A DNA stretch of 64,000 nt from Salmonella enterica subsp. enterica serovar Choleraesuis (GCA_022846635.1 AP025685.1:1116001-1180000); one strand, 5' to 3'; positions 33,456-45,933 are shown, counted from the first letter of the stretch. Notes: generated from the letters alone by a model not told the origin. Numbers and translations: made by a program.

Positions 33456-33584
33456 GCTTTTCTGGCATCAAATGCGCGGATTTGTTCTGAATTTGCCATT
33501 TCATCGCGGTTACGTACGCCTTATGCCTTGCCACCGGGTGAGGAAAAAAACTACTATCAGGTGAGTATCAGGAAAGGAAGCCGT

Positions 33585-35816
33585 ATGCTATCGCCGTCAT
33601 GCCAGGGATTTGGCAAAACCGTTCGTCATTTCATGCTCGCACTGGTGTTATTTCTGGTGCTGATCCCTATTTCCCGCGCCATGTCACCGCAGACGATGGT
33701 GGACGGGCAATTAGTCTATTTAACCTGGCTTCCCCTCGGGGCCAGCCTTGCCATGATGCTGCTGTTCGGGCGCGTTGCTGCCGGGCCGATGCTCATTGCC
33801 CTGGGCCTGTTTTACCACTTTAATCTGGGGCTGGAATTATTCCATACCATTGTATTAGGGGCGTGCCTGTCACTTCCTCTATTGGTGATGTGCGCAGTAC
33901 TGCGATGGCGGCTTGGGCGCCGCTGGCGCTATCAGTTGCTGCATAAAGATATGGGACTGCGGATAATCTGCCTGGGTTTTATTGCGCCGCTGGTAAGTAA
34001 ATTTTTGATGGTTATGGTTGGCCATTTTGTTGATTACCCTTCTTCCGTAGAGCGTTATTTTGGCCACGGCAGCCAGCTGTTCTTGATTGTTGATGCCCAG
34101 AACATGGTGGCTTCAATGATGATTTTTGGGTATCTGTTCTACTATCCATTGCGTTTGCTGCTGAGTTTGCCAAGGCCCGCTAAACGCTGGTTTAACCGCG
34201 TGGTGGTCCCCGGGGAGCGTTTATACGTCGTAAGCTGGCTGGCCCTTTTGGTGATAACGCTGGTAGTGCTCTGTTACCCGGTACGGACGTTGTTGATTTC
34301 CGGATATCTGGTGCCGTTACTATTTGTTTTATTTACCCAGGGCGCACAGCGTTTTCCGCCGCGTTTACTGCTATTTCTCTGGTCGGTAAGCGCCTGGTTC
34401 CTGCTGAACTATAACGGCAACTTCCTGCTCGGCTCACAAACCGGTATGGCGGTCTCATTCGTTTTGTCGGTGATAATCTCCTTTACCGTATGTCTGCTCT
34501 ATATGGTGCAAATTTTCCGCCGCAGTGAGCGGGTTAAGCGCCGCTATTTTTCCCAGTCACTTACCGATCCGTTGACTCAGCTACCCAACCTGCGGGGGCT
34601 GGGAGAGCATTTGCGCCAGCAGCAGCGCGGAACGCTCTGTTGTCTGCGTTTATCCAATCTGGATTTTTTAAGCCGTCATTACGGCATTATGATGCGCATC
34701 CACTGCGCGAAATCAGTCGCGGCTATTGTTGAAACGCATTTACAGCAGGGAGAGCGCTTATTCCAGCTGCCGGGGTGCGAAGTCCTTATCTTTCTTAAAG
34801 GGCCGGATACCGCCGGGCGCTTAAGCCATCTGGTCGATTTGCTCAGCTCACATAAAGTTCAGTGGAATCAGACCGCTCTGGAGCTGGAGTATGGCGCATC
34901 CTGGGCGGCGGTATATCAGCCAGAAAAGTCAGAGTTAGAGCGCTTGCTGGGGCAGCTAAGCTATCTGGCTGAAGAGGCCTGTGCCAGCCGTCAGATTCTG
35001 GGGCTGGATAATCAGTGTGACCAGATAACCGGTCAGCTTAGTGAAAGAGTTTTACTGCTGCACGTAATAAAAGAGGCGCTGGAGCAGGAGAGTATCGAGC
35101 TTTACGTTCAGCCGATTGAGGACAATCGCGGCGGCGGCTATTACGAGATCCTGTCGCGAATAAAACATGGTGATGGCCTGCTTACTCCGGATAAATTTAT
35201 TCCGCTGATTGCTGAATTTAATCTGAGCCAGCGCTTCGACATGCTGATATTGCGTAAAGTGCTGCATAATTTGCGTGAGCATCCGGTGGATGGCAATAGG
35301 CCGCGTTTCTCGGTCAATCTGATGCCTTCAACCTTGATGAAACGCGGAGTAGCGCTCGAAATTCTGGCCCTATTTAACCAGTACCAGGTGCCGGTCAGCA
35401 GCGTCATTATCGAAATCACCGAAGCTCAGGCCTTCTCGGATGCAGAAACCAGCATTACCAATATCGCGATTCTCAACGATAGCGGTTTCCGTATTGCTAT
35501 CGATGATTTCGGTACCGGCTACGCTAACTTTGAGCGTCTTAAAAATATTCGCGCCGATATTATCAAGATAGACGGCTGCTTTATTCGCGACGTTGTGAGC
35601 GATCGTCAGGACTATATGATTGTGAAGTCCATTTGTGACATCGCCTCGGTGCGGGGGCTGGGTGTGGTTGCTGAGTTCGTTGAAACGGCACACCAGCGCG
35701 AAACGCTGCTTAAAACCGGCGTTGGGTTCATGCAAGGCTATCTGATTGGCCGGCCTCGACCGCTTCACTTAGTAAACTGGCATAACGGATACAGCGCACT
35801 AAGAGCCCCGGCGTAG
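33585..35816 (+). CDS. pdeA: cyclic-di-GMP phosphodiesterase PdeA (YfeA)
   Basis: This 743-residue inner-membrane signalling protein (729 in E. coli YfeA) has an N-terminal MASE1-type sensor with about eight membrane helices (residues 15-330). A GGDEF-like domain (about 345-480) follows, then an EAL domain (about 495-740). The EAL active site is complete: ExLxR in YYEILSRI, the Asn in SVNLMPSTL, EITEAQ, the DDFGTGYA Asp pair, KIDGCF, AEFVET and QGYLIGRP. The GGDEF signature is degenerate (GCEV at the expected place), so synthesis of c-di-GMP is not expected. ATG 33585 follows GGAAAGGAAGCCGT; the longer open frame runs back through the tRNA-Ala gene and is rejected. Confidence 0.94.
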   Translation: MLSPSCQGFGKTVRHFMLALVLFLVLIPISRAMSPQTMVDGQLVYLTWLPLGASLAMMLLFGRVAAGPMLIALGLFYHFNLGLELFHTIVLGACLSLPLLVMCAVLRWRLGRRWRYQLLHKDMGLRIICLGFIAPLVSKFLMVMVGHFVDYPSSVERYFGHGSQLFLIVDAQNMVASMMIFGYLFYYPLRLLLSLPRPAKRWFNRVVVPGERLYVVSWLALLVITLVVLCYPVRTLLISGYLVPLLFVLFTQGAQRFPPRLLLFLWSVSAWFLLNYNGNFLLGSQTGMAVSFVLSVIISFTVCLLYMVQIFRRSERVKRRYFSQSLTDPLTQLPNLRGLGEHLRQQQRGTLCCLRLSNLDFLSRHYGIMMRIHCAKSVAAIVETHLQQGERLFQLPGCEVLIFLKGPDTAGRLSHLVDLLSSHKVQWNQTALELEYGASWAAVYQPEKSELERLLGQLSYLAEEACASRQILGLDNQCDQITGQLSERVLLLHVIKEALEQESIELYVQPIEDNRGGGYYEILSRIKHGDGLLTPDKFIPLIAEFNLSQRFDMLILRKVLHNLREHPVDGNRPRFSVNLMPSTLMKRGVALEILALFNQYQVPVSSVIIEITEAQAFSDAETSITNIAILNDSGFRIAIDDFGTGYANFERLKNIRADIIKIDGCFIRDVVSDRQDYMIVKSICDIASVRGLGVVAEFVETAHQRETLLKTGVGFMQGYLIGRPRPLHLVNWHNGYSALRAPA

Positions 35817-35880
35817 AGCGGGCCAGATTTACCAGGCGATAGCTTACGACAAAATTGGTAATGCGCTGCGGGTGGGAATA

Positions 35881-35905
35881 AAAAAAGGGGCCAATGGCCC
35901 CTTTT
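35881..35905. terminator. terminator between pdeA and nupC
   Basis: Hairpin AAAAAGGGGCC / GGCCCCTTTTT with an AAT loop, between convergent genes and mainly serving nupC. Confidence 0.88.
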
Positions 35906-35922
35906 TAACGTCTGGCTAATGG

Positions 35923-37110
35923 TTAGAGAACCAGTGCCGCAATGGATGCCGACAGAATGCTTACCAGAGTAGAACCGTAAACCAGCTTCAGGCCGAAGCG
36001 GGAAACCACGTTACCCTGTTCTTCATTCAGGCCTTTGATAGCCCCGGCGATGATGCCGATAGAAGAGAAGTTAGCAAACGAAACCAGGAACACAGACAGG
36101 ATACCCACGGCACGTGGCGACAGGTCGGCTGCAATTTTCTGTAGATCCATCATGGCTACGAATTCATTGGAAACCAGTTTGGTTGCCATGATGCTGCCTA
36201 CTTTCAGCGCTTCGCCAGCCGGTACACCCATCACCCATGCAATTGGGTAGAAGATGTAGCCCAGAATCTCCTGGAAAGAGATACCCAGGGTTGCGGCAAA
36301 CAGTGCGTTCAGTGCGGCAATCAGGGCAATAAAGCCAATCAGCATGGCGGCCACAATGACGGCAACTTTAAAGCCCGCCAGGATATATTCACCCAGCATT
36401 TCAAAGAAGCTCTGGCCTTCATGCAGGTTACGCATCTGCAGGGAGGAGTCTTTTTCGTCAACGCGATATGGGTTAATCAGCGACAGCACGATGAAGGTAC
36501 TGAACATATTCAGCACCAGCGCGGCCACCACATACTGAGGTTCCAGCATGGTCATGTAGGCGCCAACGATTGACATTGATACGGTGGACATCGCGGTAGC
36601 CGCCATGGTGTACATGCGGTTGCGCGGCATCTGACCCAGGATATCTTTATAGGCAATAAAGTTTTCTGACTGTCCCAGAATCAGAGAACTCACCGCATTG
36701 AACGACTCCAGTTTCCCCATTCCGTTAACTTTCGACAGGACGGTACCAATAAAACGGATAACTACCGGCAGAACGCGGATGTGCTGAAGAATACCGATAA
36801 GCGCCGAGATAAAGATAATCGGGCACAGCACTTTCAGGAAGAAGAACGCCAGGCCTTCATCATTCATTTTGCCGAAGACAAAGTTAGTACCTTCGTTGGC
36901 AAAGCTAAGCAGTTTTTCGAACATTTCTGAAAAACCGCGTACGAAGCCCAGGCCCACCTCAGAGTGCAAAAAGAACCAGGCGAGAATGACTTCGATGACA
37001 AGTAGCTGAACCACGAAGCGCAAACGAATTTCTTTGCGGTTATTACTCACCAGCAGGGCTAAGATTGCCACGACGGCGAGCGCCAGGGCAAAGTGCAAAA
37101 TGCGGGACAT
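35923..37110 (-). CDS. nupC: nucleoside:proton symporter NupC
   Basis: NupC imports pyrimidine nucleosides and adenosine with protons; it belongs to the concentrative nucleoside transporter family. It has 395 residues (400 in E. coli). Conserved blocks include [22 protein letters not shown] (written as [10 protein letters not shown] and LILGQSENF), [11 protein letters not shown] and [10 protein letters not shown], which carry the nucleoside-binding residues. The protein is about five residues shorter than E. coli in one loop ([14 protein letters not shown]). The start ATG at 37110 aligns with MDRVLHFVLALAV of E. coli. It is divergent from mntH. Confidence 0.97.
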   Translation of the reverse strand: MSRILHFALALAVVAILALLVSNNRKEIRLRFVVQLLVIEVILAWFFLHSEVGLGFVRGFSEMFEKLLSFANEGTNFVFGKMNDEGLAFFFLKVLCPIIFISALIGILQHIRVLPVVIRFIGTVLSKVNGMGKLESFNAVSSLILGQSENFIAYKDILGQMPRNRMYTMAATAMSTVSMSIVGAYMTMLEPQYVVAALVLNMFSTFIVLSLINPYRVDEKDSSLQMRNLHEGQSFFEMLGEYILAGFKVAVIVAAMLIGFIALIAALNALFAATLGISFQEILGYIFYPIAWVMGVPAGEALKVGSIMATKLVSNEFVAMMDLQKIAADLSPRAVGILSVFLVSFANFSSIGIIAGAIKGLNEEQGNVVSRFGLKLVYGSTLVSILSASIAALVL

Positions 37111-37368
37111 GTTTGCTCCAAATATGAGGCAGGTTTAATTTCGTTGCACATTTTATGAAACAAGAACTAAGAAAACGAGAACAAACGCGCACAATCGTCG
37201 GGAGCTGTGATGAGTTTCAAAATAGTTTTCCGTTTGTTGTAGGTAAATGTTATGTAAAGGTATGAAAAAACACCAATAGCAACGATGAATTAACATTAGA
37301 AGCCAAATCTCCTTTCGGCCCTGACAGGCTAAACCTATCAGAATTATTCGTGAATAGCCCATAAACAG
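37111..37368. other. nupC/mntH divergent intergenic region
   Basis: The nupC-proximal part of a 322-base gap. It should carry the nupC promoter (CRP/CytR-controlled in E. coli), but I could not define those sites by eye. The mntH-proximal part holds the Fur and MntR boxes listed separately. No gene is seen. Confidence 0.5.
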
Positions 37369-37388
37369 TATTGATAATCATTATCACT
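37369..37388 (+). promoter_or_regulatory. putative Fur box upstream of mntH
   Basis: The sequence TATTGATAATCATTATCACT contains GATAATCATTATC, close to the Fur consensus GATAATGATTATC. It lies 45-64 bases before the mntH ATG. Fur repression of mntH is known in E. coli and Salmonella. Confidence 0.75.
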
Positions 37389-37400
37389 TTGATATTATCA

Positions 37401-37421
37401 AACATAGCAAAGGCTATATCT
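37401..37421 (+). promoter_or_regulatory. putative MntR box upstream of mntH
   Basis: AACATAGCAAAGGCTATATCT matches the E. coli MntR operator AACATAGCAAAGGCTATGTTT in its first 17 bases. It lies 12 bases before the start codon, where MntR-Mn(II) would block transcription or its early elongation. Confidence 0.85.
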
Positions 37422-37432
37422 CAGGGTGAATT

Positions 37433-38665
37433 ATGGACAACAGTCAGATTGAATGCGGTCGCAGCAAACCGGTTTATAAGCTGCATTTGGCGTTACTTGG
37501 GCCGGCATTCATCGCGGCGATCGGCTATATCGATCCCGGCAACTTTGCTACTAATATTCAGGCTGGCTCTGCTTTTGGCTACCGGCTGTTATGGGTGGTG
37601 GTCTGGGCGAATTTAATGGCGATGGTGATTCAGCTATTGTCGGCCAAGCTGGGTATCGCGACCGGGAAAAACCTGGCTGAACATATCCGCGATCGTTTTC
37701 CGCGCCCGATAGTCTGGTTCTACTGGGTGCAGGCCGAGCTGATAGCCATTGCTACCGACCTTGCCGAATTCATCGGCGCCGCTATTGGTTTCCAGCTGCT
37801 GCTGGGGATTTCCCTGTTACAAGGAGCGGTGCTGACCGGCATCGCAACTTTCATTATTCTGATGTTACAAAGGCGAGGGCAGAAACCGCTAGAGATGGTC
37901 ATCGGCGGATTGCTGGTGTTTGTTGCCGCAGCTTACATTGTGGAGTTAGTTTTTTCGCGCCCGGCGGTGGCCGACCTGGCTCGCGGAATGGTTATACCTT
38001 CGCTGCCAAATGGTGATGCGGTGTTCCTTGCTGCTGGTGTGCTTGGTGCCACTATTATGCCGCACGTTATCTATTTGCACTCTTCACTCACCCAGCATCA
38101 GGGCAAAGGTTCTTTACGCTCACGCTACCGGGCATCGAAATGGGATGTAGGTATTGCGATGACTATCGCCGGCTTTGTTAACCTGGCCATGATGGCGACC
38201 GCTGCCGCAGCGTTTCACTTCAGCGGTCATACCGGCGTTGCGGAGCTGGATAGCGCCTACCGCACGCTTGAACCCCTGCTTGGGCATTCTGCCGCCGTTA
38301 TTTTTGGCCTGAGCCTGGTGGCCGCAGGGCTATCATCAACCGTGGTTGGCACCCTGGCCGGTCAGGTGGTGATGCAGGGGTTTGTCCACTTCCACATTCC
38401 ACTGTGGGTACGCAGGGCAATAACCATGGCACCTTCCTTTATCGTCATTATGATTGGCATGGAGCCGACTCGTATTCTGGTCTTAAGCCAGGTGTTTCTG
38501 AGCTTTGGCGTAGCGTTGGCGCTGGTGCCACTGCTGTGCTTTACCAGCAACCGCGATTTGATGGGGGAGTTAACTAACGGCCGGGCGATGAAAAATATTG
38601 GCTGGGTTATTGTGGCACTGGTCGTGGCGCTTAACCTCTGGCTACTGCTGGGGAGCCTTGGCTAA
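37433..38665 (+). CDS. mntH: manganese/divalent-metal:proton symporter MntH
   Basis: NRAMP-family proton-coupled importer of Mn(II), and of Fe(II) less efficiently, in the inner membrane. It has 410 residues (412 in E. coli) and about 11 helices. The metal-binding motifs are present: [11 protein letters not shown] in helix 1 and [13 protein letters not shown] in helix 6. A Fur box and an MntR box precede it, so the gene should be repressed by Mn and Fe and induced on starvation. ypeC follows on the opposite strand. Confidence 0.98.
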   Translation: MDNSQIECGRSKPVYKLHLALLGPAFIAAIGYIDPGNFATNIQAGSAFGYRLLWVVVWANLMAMVIQLLSAKLGIATGKNLAEHIRDRFPRPIVWFYWVQAELIAIATDLAEFIGAAIGFQLLLGISLLQGAVLTGIATFIILMLQRRGQKPLEMVIGGLLVFVAAAYIVELVFSRPAVADLARGMVIPSLPNGDAVFLAAGVLGATIMPHVIYLHSSLTQHQGKGSLRSRYRASKWDVGIAMTIAGFVNLAMMATAAAAFHFSGHTGVAELDSAYRTLEPLLGHSAAVIFGLSLVAAGLSSTVVGTLAGQVVMQGFVHFHIPLWVRRAITMAPSFIVIMIGMEPTRILVLSQVFLSFGVALALVPLLCFTSNRDLMGELTNGRAMKNIGWVIVALVVALNLWLLLGSLG

Positions 38666-38677
38666 GCGCCGGATATC

Positions 38678-39007
38678 TTAGTGGCGATGGTGATGGCCGC
38701 GCGGCCCGCGGTCATGGCGGCCATCGCGACGGCCTTCCCGATAACCCTGTTCCCAGGCACGCTTTTTATCCCAGCCGCGATGACGACCGTGATCGTGGCG
38801 ATGCCAACCGCGATCGCGCCAGTAAAAGTTTCTGTCCCAATAGGCCCGGTCGCGCCAGTGGCCGCCGTCCCAGTAATTACCGTAATGGTCCCGATCGCCG
38901 ATTTGTAATTTTATTGACGGTAACAGGGTTATTTCCCCGGCCTGACTCATTAGCGGTGCAGCACCTGCCAGCAATGCGATAACCAAAAGGTATTTTCGCA
39001 GTGACAT
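38678..39007 (-). CDS. ypeC: secreted His/Arg/Asp-rich protein YpeC (DUF2502)
   Basis: The 109-residue precursor has a Sec signal peptide ([24 protein letters not shown]). The mature part opens with the highly conserved [20 protein letters not shown] segment. It continues into a low-complexity tail rich in Trp, His, Arg and Asp and ends in GHHHRH. It matches E. coli YpeC in length and position beside mntH. The His-rich tail could bind metal, and adjacency to a manganese importer makes this attractive, but no function is established. Confidence 0.92.
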   Translation of the reverse strand: MSLRKYLLVIALLAGAAPLMSQAGEITLLPSIKLQIGDRDHYGNYWDGGHWRDRAYWDRNFYWRDRGWHRHDHGRHRGWDKKRAWEQGYREGRRDGRHDRGPRGHHHRH

Positions 39008-39171
39008 AATTGTTTCTCCCAGAGTTCTTTTTTGTTACAAGCAGTCTATTAATCGGCGTGTTTTTGGCGATTCTCCCTAATCTTAAAACCTACCCCTGAG
39101 CACGAAAAGCCAATTGTTTTACATCTTTTCACCTGTTGATAGTTTCAGTGGGATAATTTCTGTTTCCAATA

Positions 39172-39189
39172 TGTAAATTTAATGTGACA
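39172..39189 (+). promoter_or_regulatory. possible TyrR box upstream of ipdC
   Basis: TGTAAATTTAATGTGACA resembles TGTAAA-N6-TTTACA: the left half is perfect and the right half 4 of 6. ipdC of Enterobacter cloacae is reported to be TyrR-activated, which makes this worth noting. It lies about 80-97 bases before the start codon. Confidence 0.35.
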
Positions 39190-39247
39190 GGTGCTTTTTT
39201 ATTCTGCGACTGGACACAGAGTGGCGCTCCTTAATACTTGTTAATGA

Positions 39248-40933
<1,686 letters not shown>

Positions 40934-40961
40934 TGTCATACCAGAGCAAGTGAGAGCCGTC

Positions 40962-40995
40962 ACAATGCACGGGATGTTACGATTCCGTGCATTGT
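40962..40995. repeat. 11-bp perfect inverted repeat between ipdC and glk
   Basis: Arms ACAATGCACGG (40962-40972) and CCGTGCATTGT (40985-40995) are separated by 12 bases. There is no T-run, so it is either a Rho-assisted 3' stem of ipdC mRNA or an operator in the glk promoter region. Confidence 0.7.
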
Positions 40996-41055
40996 CGTGC
41001 GGCCCGGATGCCTCTACAGTGTGCAGGGATTCTTAATGTTTGGGAGCTGTGATTA

Positions 41056-42021
41056 ATGACCACGTATGCATTGGTGGGCGACGTTGGCGGAACCAATACC
41101 CGTCTGGCGTTATGTGAGCTGGAAAGCGGGGCGATCGTTAAGGCGAAAACTTACTCCGGGCTGGACTATCCCAGCCTGGAAGCGGCGGTAAAAGTCTATC
41201 TCGATGAGCAAAATATCCCGGTTGAGCATGGCTGTATCGCTATTGCCTGTCCGATAACCGGTGACTGGGTTGAGATGACCAATCATAGCTGGGCCTTTTC
41301 TATCGAGCAGATGCGCACCGGTCTTGGCCTAACCACGCTGGAAATTATCAACGATTTTACCGCCGTTTCGATGGCGATCCCGATGCTGAAACCTGAGCAT
41401 CTCGAGCAGTTTGGCGGCGATAAGCCGCAGGAAAACAAGCCGGTGGCGGTATTTGGTGCGGGCACCGGGCTTGGCGTTGCTCATCTGGTGCATGTCGATA
41501 AGCGCTGGGTAAGCCTGCCGGGTGAGGGCGGTCACGTAGACTTTGCGCCTAATAGCGAAGAGGAAGGCATTATTCTGGAAGCGCTGCGTGAAGAGTTAGG
41601 ACACGTTTCGGCCGAACGCGTGCTCTCGGGGCCGGGGCTGGTCAATCTTTATCGCGCTATCGTGAAATCAGACGGGCGGCTGCCAGAAAACTTAAAACCG
41701 AAAGATGTTACTGAGCGGGCGCTGGCTGACAGTGACATTGACTGCCGCCGCGCGCTGTCGCTGTTTTGCGTAGTGCTGGGGCGTTTCGGCGGCAACCTGG
41801 CGCTGACCATGGGAACCTTTGGCGGCGTATACATCGCCGGGGGCATCGTTCCGCGCTTTATGGAGTTCTTTAAGGCTTCCGGTTTCCGCGGCGGTTTTGA
41901 AGATAAAGGGCGCTTCAGATCCTACGTGGAAAATATTCCTGTTTATCTCATCACCCATGAACAGCCGGGGCTGTTGGGGGCCGGTGCGCATCTGCGCCAA
42001 TGCCTGGGGCAGATTCTGTAG
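41056..42021 (+). CDS. glk: glucokinase Glk
   Basis: Glk phosphorylates free intracellular glucose with ATP. It has 321 residues, the E. coli length. ATP-binding motif [14 protein letters not shown] is at residues 8-21. The catalytic Asp lies in [10 protein letters not shown] (about 100), [11 protein letters not shown] follows, and EGGHVDFAP precedes the late GGIVPRF motif. The stop codon directly abuts the stop codon of the convergent ypdB gene with no intervening base. Confidence 0.98.
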   Translation: MTTYALVGDVGGTNTRLALCELESGAIVKAKTYSGLDYPSLEAAVKVYLDEQNIPVEHGCIAIACPITGDWVEMTNHSWAFSIEQMRTGLGLTTLEIINDFTAVSMAIPMLKPEHLEQFGGDKPQENKPVAVFGAGTGLGVAHLVHVDKRWVSLPGEGGHVDFAPNSEEEGIILEALREELGHVSAERVLSGPGLVNLYRAIVKSDGRLPENLKPKDVTERALADSDIDCRRALSLFCVVLGRFGGNLALTMGTFGGVYIAGGIVPRFMEFFKASGFRGGFEDKGRFRSYVENIPVYLITHEQPGLLGAGAHLRQCLGQIL

Positions 42022-42753
42022 TTACAGCCGCATAAGCTGACGGAACGCCTTAACTTTGCTGCGGCTGACCGGCACCTGAAAATCCAGGTCACGCAGCCGC
42101 AGAATGTAGGTGTTGTTAAACCACGGCTCTATTTCGCGGATTTTGTTGAGATTGACGCAATAGGAGCGGTGGCAGCGGAAGAACTGATTTTCCGGCAGGC
42201 GGCTGCAAAACTCGGTGATGTTCATCGACATCACGTAGCTCTCTTTGCGGGTATAGACGAAGGTCATCTTTTCGTGGGCTTCGACGTAATAGATATCGTC
42301 GATATTGGTCACGATAATACGCTCATCTTTTACCAGGTTTACGGTTGTTGGCGCGGCAGGCTGCATAACGGCGGCTGCCGGCTGGCTGCGATGCTGCCAG
42401 GCGGCGTAAAGCTTGTTAAGCATCGACTCGATGCGCGACTCTTCATAGGGCTTAAGGATGTAATCAAAAGCTTCCAGCTCGAAGGCTTCCACCGCATGCT
42501 CTTTCCACGCGGTAATAAAGATAATAAACGGCTTATTAGCGAACTTACTGATGTTTTGCGCCAGCAGCATCCCATCCAGCGACGGAATATTAATATCAAG
42601 AAAAATAGCGTCTACCTCGTGGTGCTGGAGGTATTTAAGTACGTCCAGTCCATCTTCAAAGGTGGCGACGATATCCATTTTCCCATGTTGATTAACCAGC
42701 CAGCTCAGCTCTTGCTGCGCCAGCACTTCATCTTCAACAATAATGACTTTCAT
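42022..42753 (-). CDS. ypdB: LytTR response regulator YpdB (PyrR)
   Basis: Response regulator of the YpdA/YpdB pyruvate-sensing system, which in E. coli activates the transporter gene yhjX. It has 243 residues. The receiver domain (about 1-120) shows the acidic EDE pocket, the phospho-acceptor in DAIFLDINIPSLDG (about residue 53) and the Lys in YILKPYEE. The C-terminal LytTR DNA-binding domain (about 140-243) shows FFRCHRSYCVNLNKIREIEPW (given here as FFRCHRSYCVNLNKIREI). It is 9 bases downstream of ypdA on the same strand. Confidence 0.96.
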   Translation of the reverse strand: MKVIIVEDEVLAQQELSWLVNQHGKMDIVATFEDGLDVLKYLQHHEVDAIFLDINIPSLDGMLLAQNISKFANKPFIIFITAWKEHAVEAFELEAFDYILKPYEESRIESMLNKLYAAWQHRSQPAAAVMQPAAPTTVNLVKDERIIVTNIDDIYYVEAHEKMTFVYTRKESYVMSMNITEFCSRLPENQFFRCHRSYCVNLNKIREIEPWFNNTYILRLRDLDFQVPVSRSKVKAFRQLMRL

Positions 42754-42762
42754 GGCCAGTCC

Positions 42763-44463
42763 TTACAGCGGCAACAGCTCCACCGGAGTGGGGCGTACCA
42801 GGTGTTCATTGGGTACATAGAAGGCGATTTCCGTTCCTGGTTCCAGCCTGCGAATATGCAGCCCCTCGCCATACAGTAATTTTACCCGGTGATGCACATT
42901 GAGAAGCCCTATCTTGTTACCCGGCATTTCATTAGCCGCCACGCGCTCTATCACCTGCGGATCGATACCCGGACCGGTATCGCGCACCGCGATGCGTACC
43001 CGTTTTCCGCATTCCTGAACGCTGATGGTTACTACACCTTTACCACGAGTACGCTGGATCCCGTGCACAATAGCGTTTTCGACCAGAGGCTGGATCAGCA
43101 GGCTCGGCACCATACAGGTAACTTCCTCATCGATATCATAAATGACCGTGAGCTTGTCACCAAAACGCGCCTGCTCAATAGCGATGTAATCCTTGATCTG
43201 ATATAGCTCTTTTTTAATATCTATCTGCTCATCATCTTTCAGCTCAATGTTATAACGCAGATAGCGCGACAGGTTGAAAATCAGCTGGCGCGCGGTATCT
43301 GGATTCAGGCGAATAGACGATGAAATGGCATTCAGCGCATTAAACAGGAAATGCGGATTGATCTTGCTTTGCAAGGCGCGCAGTTCGGCTTTATTGGCCA
43401 TTTCCCGCAGCTGCTCGGCGCGAGAAACCTCAAGCTGCGTAGAGATAATTTGCGACAGTCCAATAGCCATTTCTTGCAGTGATGAGGTGATTTGGTGGGC
43501 GTGGCAGTAATAAATCTTCAATGTGCCTGTCACCACGCCTTTCTCCAGCAGGGGTATCACCAGCATCGAGTGAATTTGCGGTGTCCGGTGGGCCTCATCA
43601 TTGTTTTTGATGATTATTTTGCCGTTATTAATTGCCTCTCGGGTAGTGGGGCTGATGCCGTCGTCATTGTCCTGATAGTTCTCTTCACCAACCCCAACAT
43701 AGGCCAGCACGTTATTGGTATTGGTAATGGCGACCGCATCGGCGCGAATATCGCGGCGGATGATGTCGCAAATCTGGCGCAGGGTGTCGCTGGTTACATG
43801 GCGAAATAAAGGCAGGGTCTGGTTTGCTATCTCCAGCGCCAGTTTGGCCTGGCGGGCGGCGCTGGCCTCTTTTTCACCCTCAACGCTCTGCACCAGCAGA
43901 ACGATAAAACCGATACAAACGCTGCCTAAAATCATCGGAATGCCGATTTTAGAGACAATATCGATCCCCAGCTCAGTATTTGGCGCCAGTAGAATAACCA
44001 GGATCATGGTCAGGGTTTCGCAGATCATCCCGCCGAGGATCCCAGCCCGCCAATGCCGCTCTTTCGGCACTTTACGGCTGATCCATCCAGACGCCAACCC
44101 GGCGATAATGCTGGTTATCAGGCAGGGGATTGAAGTAATACCCTCAGGATCGATGAGATAGCGGTGGGCGCCGGCAATCAGCCCGGTTATGCCGCCCACC
44201 CATGGCCCAAATAAGATACCGCCCGACATCACGGCGATAATGCGCACGTTCACCAGCGACCCTTCCACCGGCACGCCAGACCAGGTACTGAATAGCGCAA
44301 ACAGAGAAAACAGAGCGGTGACAGCCAGCAGCTCGCGTGGGGTATGGGCGCTTTTGTGCAGCAGGGCGCGAAACAGGCGCAGCCGAATCAGGAAAAACAG
44401 GCAGATGAGCATGAGCGCCGCGCGGTCAAACACCGCGAGCAGCATATCGAAGATTGCGTGCAC
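42763..44463 (-). CDS. ypdA: pyruvate-sensing histidine kinase YpdA (PyrS)
   Basis: LytS-type sensor kinase of 566 residues (565 in E. coli). Six N-terminal membrane helices (5TM-5TMR_LYT type, about residues 1-190) include [23 protein letters not shown] domain (about 220-350) and a His_kinase domain follow. The phosphorylated His is in [19 protein letters not shown] (about residue 371). The ATP-binding region shows [11 protein letters not shown] and VRDTGPGID. It senses extracellular pyruvate at high concentration in E. coli, relaying to YpdB. It is divergent from alaC. Confidence 0.96.
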   Translation of the reverse strand: MHAIFDMLLAVFDRAALMLICLFFLIRLRLFRALLHKSAHTPRELLAVTALFSLFALFSTWSGVPVEGSLVNVRIIAVMSGGILFGPWVGGITGLIAGAHRYLIDPEGITSIPCLITSIIAGLASGWISRKVPKERHWRAGILGGMICETLTMILVILLAPNTELGIDIVSKIGIPMILGSVCIGFIVLLVQSVEGEKEASAARQAKLALEIANQTLPLFRHVTSDTLRQICDIIRRDIRADAVAITNTNNVLAYVGVGEENYQDNDDGISPTTREAINNGKIIIKNNDEAHRTPQIHSMLVIPLLEKGVVTGTLKIYYCHAHQITSSLQEMAIGLSQIISTQLEVSRAEQLREMANKAELRALQSKINPHFLFNALNAISSSIRLNPDTARQLIFNLSRYLRYNIELKDDEQIDIKKELYQIKDYIAIEQARFGDKLTVIYDIDEEVTCMVPSLLIQPLVENAIVHGIQRTRGKGVVTISVQECGKRVRIAVRDTGPGIDPQVIERVAANEMPGNKIGLLNVHHRVKLLYGEGLHIRRLEPGTEIAFYVPNEHLVRPTPVELLPL

Positions 44464-44694
44464 CAGTTACTCGCTTAAAGGCAGGTTGTGCTGACAGGAT
44501 AGGTAATTTAATGGCTAAAGACCAGCTTCTGGCCCCGTCTGGCGGCGGTTTCAGCCAATTTTTGCAGCGGCGAAGAAACACTTTTTTCACATATGTCTCG
44601 ACAAGGGATAAAAATGCAGGCTATGTTTTGACCAGACCGCTTGCGGTCGCGTCGCTCGAACGGTTCGGGCGCTTACGTTAAATCAGAGGACATC

Positions 44695-45933
44695 ATGGCC
44701 GAAATGCATTCTGCACGTCGCTTTACCCGCATCGACAGACTTCCCCCTTACGTTTTCAATATCACCGCCGAACTGAAAATGGCCGCCCGCCGCCGTGGCG
44801 AGGATATTATCGATTTCAGTATGGGGAATCCGGATGGGGCCACACCGCCGCATATCGTTGAAAAATTGTGTACCGTTGCCCAGCGTGAAGATACCCACGG
44901 CTACTCCACCTCGCGCGGTATTCCACGGCTGCGGAGGGCAATTTCCCGCTGGTATCAGGACAGATATCAGGTGAATATCGACCCAGAAAGCGAAGCCATT
45001 GTGACCATTGGCTCCAAAGAAGGGCTGGCGCACTTAATGCTGGCAACGCTGGACCACGGGGATACGGTGCTGGTGCCTAATCCCAGCTACCCGATTCATA
45101 TCTACGGTGCGGTCATTGCCGGGGCGCAGGTACGTTCAGTTCCGCTGGTGGAAGGCGTAGATTTCTTCACCGAGCTGGAGCGGGCTATTCGGGAAAGCAT
45201 CCCCAAGCCGAAAATGATAATCCTCGGATTTCCGTCCAATCCTACTGCCCAGTGCGTAGAGCTGCCGTTTTTTGAGAAAGTTGTGGCGCTGGCAAAGCAG
45301 TACGACATCCTGGTGGTACATGATTTAGCCTACGCCGATATCGTTTATGACGGCTGGCAGGCCCCGTCAATTATGCAAGTTCCCGGTGCGCGGGATGTAG
45401 CAGTTGAGTTCTTTACCCTGTCCAAGAGCTATAACATGGCCGGATGGCGTATCGGGTTTATGGTTGGGAACGCGGAGCTGGTGAACGCGCTGGCGCGAAT
45501 TAAAAGCTACCATGATTACGGTACATTTACCCCGCTACAGGTGGCGGCTATCGCTGCTTTAGAAGGCGATCAGCAATGTGTGAAGGACATTGCTGCCCAG
45601 TATAAGCGCCGCCGGGATGTGCTGGTGAAAGGGCTGCATGAAGCGGGCTGGATGGTGGAAGTTCCGAAAGCATCCATGTATGTCTGGGCAAAAATTCCTG
45701 AACCCTATCAGTCCATGGGATCGCTGGAGTTTGCGAAATTGCTGCTGCAAGAGGCGAAGGTTTGCGTTTCTCCGGGGGTTGGCTTTGGTGAGTATGGCGA
45801 CGACCACGTTCGCTTTGCGTTGATCGAAAACAGCAATCGGATACGTCAGGCCATCAGGGGCATTAAAGCGATGTTCCGGGCCGATGGGCTACTGGCGGCA
45901 CCGACGCAACACGCCACGCCTGAGGTGGAGTAG
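44695..45933 (+). CDS. alaC: alanine-synthesising aminotransferase AlaC
   Basis: PLP aminotransferase of fold type I that makes alanine from pyruvate with glutamate. It has 412 residues, as in E. coli, from ATG 44695, which follows AATCAGAGGACATC; the longer frame from 44641 is rejected. The PLP Lys is in [18 protein letters not shown] (about residue 245), with [12 protein letters not shown] and [11 protein letters not shown] upstream and the Arg in HVRFALIEN near the C-terminus. Use of pyruvate makes its pairing with the divergent pyruvate sensor ypdAB functionally coherent. Confidence 0.97.
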   Translation: MAEMHSARRFTRIDRLPPYVFNITAELKMAARRRGEDIIDFSMGNPDGATPPHIVEKLCTVAQREDTHGYSTSRGIPRLRRAISRWYQDRYQVNIDPESEAIVTIGSKEGLAHLMLATLDHGDTVLVPNPSYPIHIYGAVIAGAQVRSVPLVEGVDFFTELERAIRESIPKPKMIILGFPSNPTAQCVELPFFEKVVALAKQYDILVVHDLAYADIVYDGWQAPSIMQVPGARDVAVEFFTLSKSYNMAGWRIGFMVGNAELVNALARIKSYHDYGTFTPLQVAAIAALEGDQQCVKDIAAQYKRRRDVLVKGLHEAGWMVEVPKASMYVWAKIPEPYQSMGSLEFAKLLLQEAKVCVSPGVGFGEYGDDHVRFALIENSNRIRQAIRGIKAMFRADGLLAAPTQHATPEVE

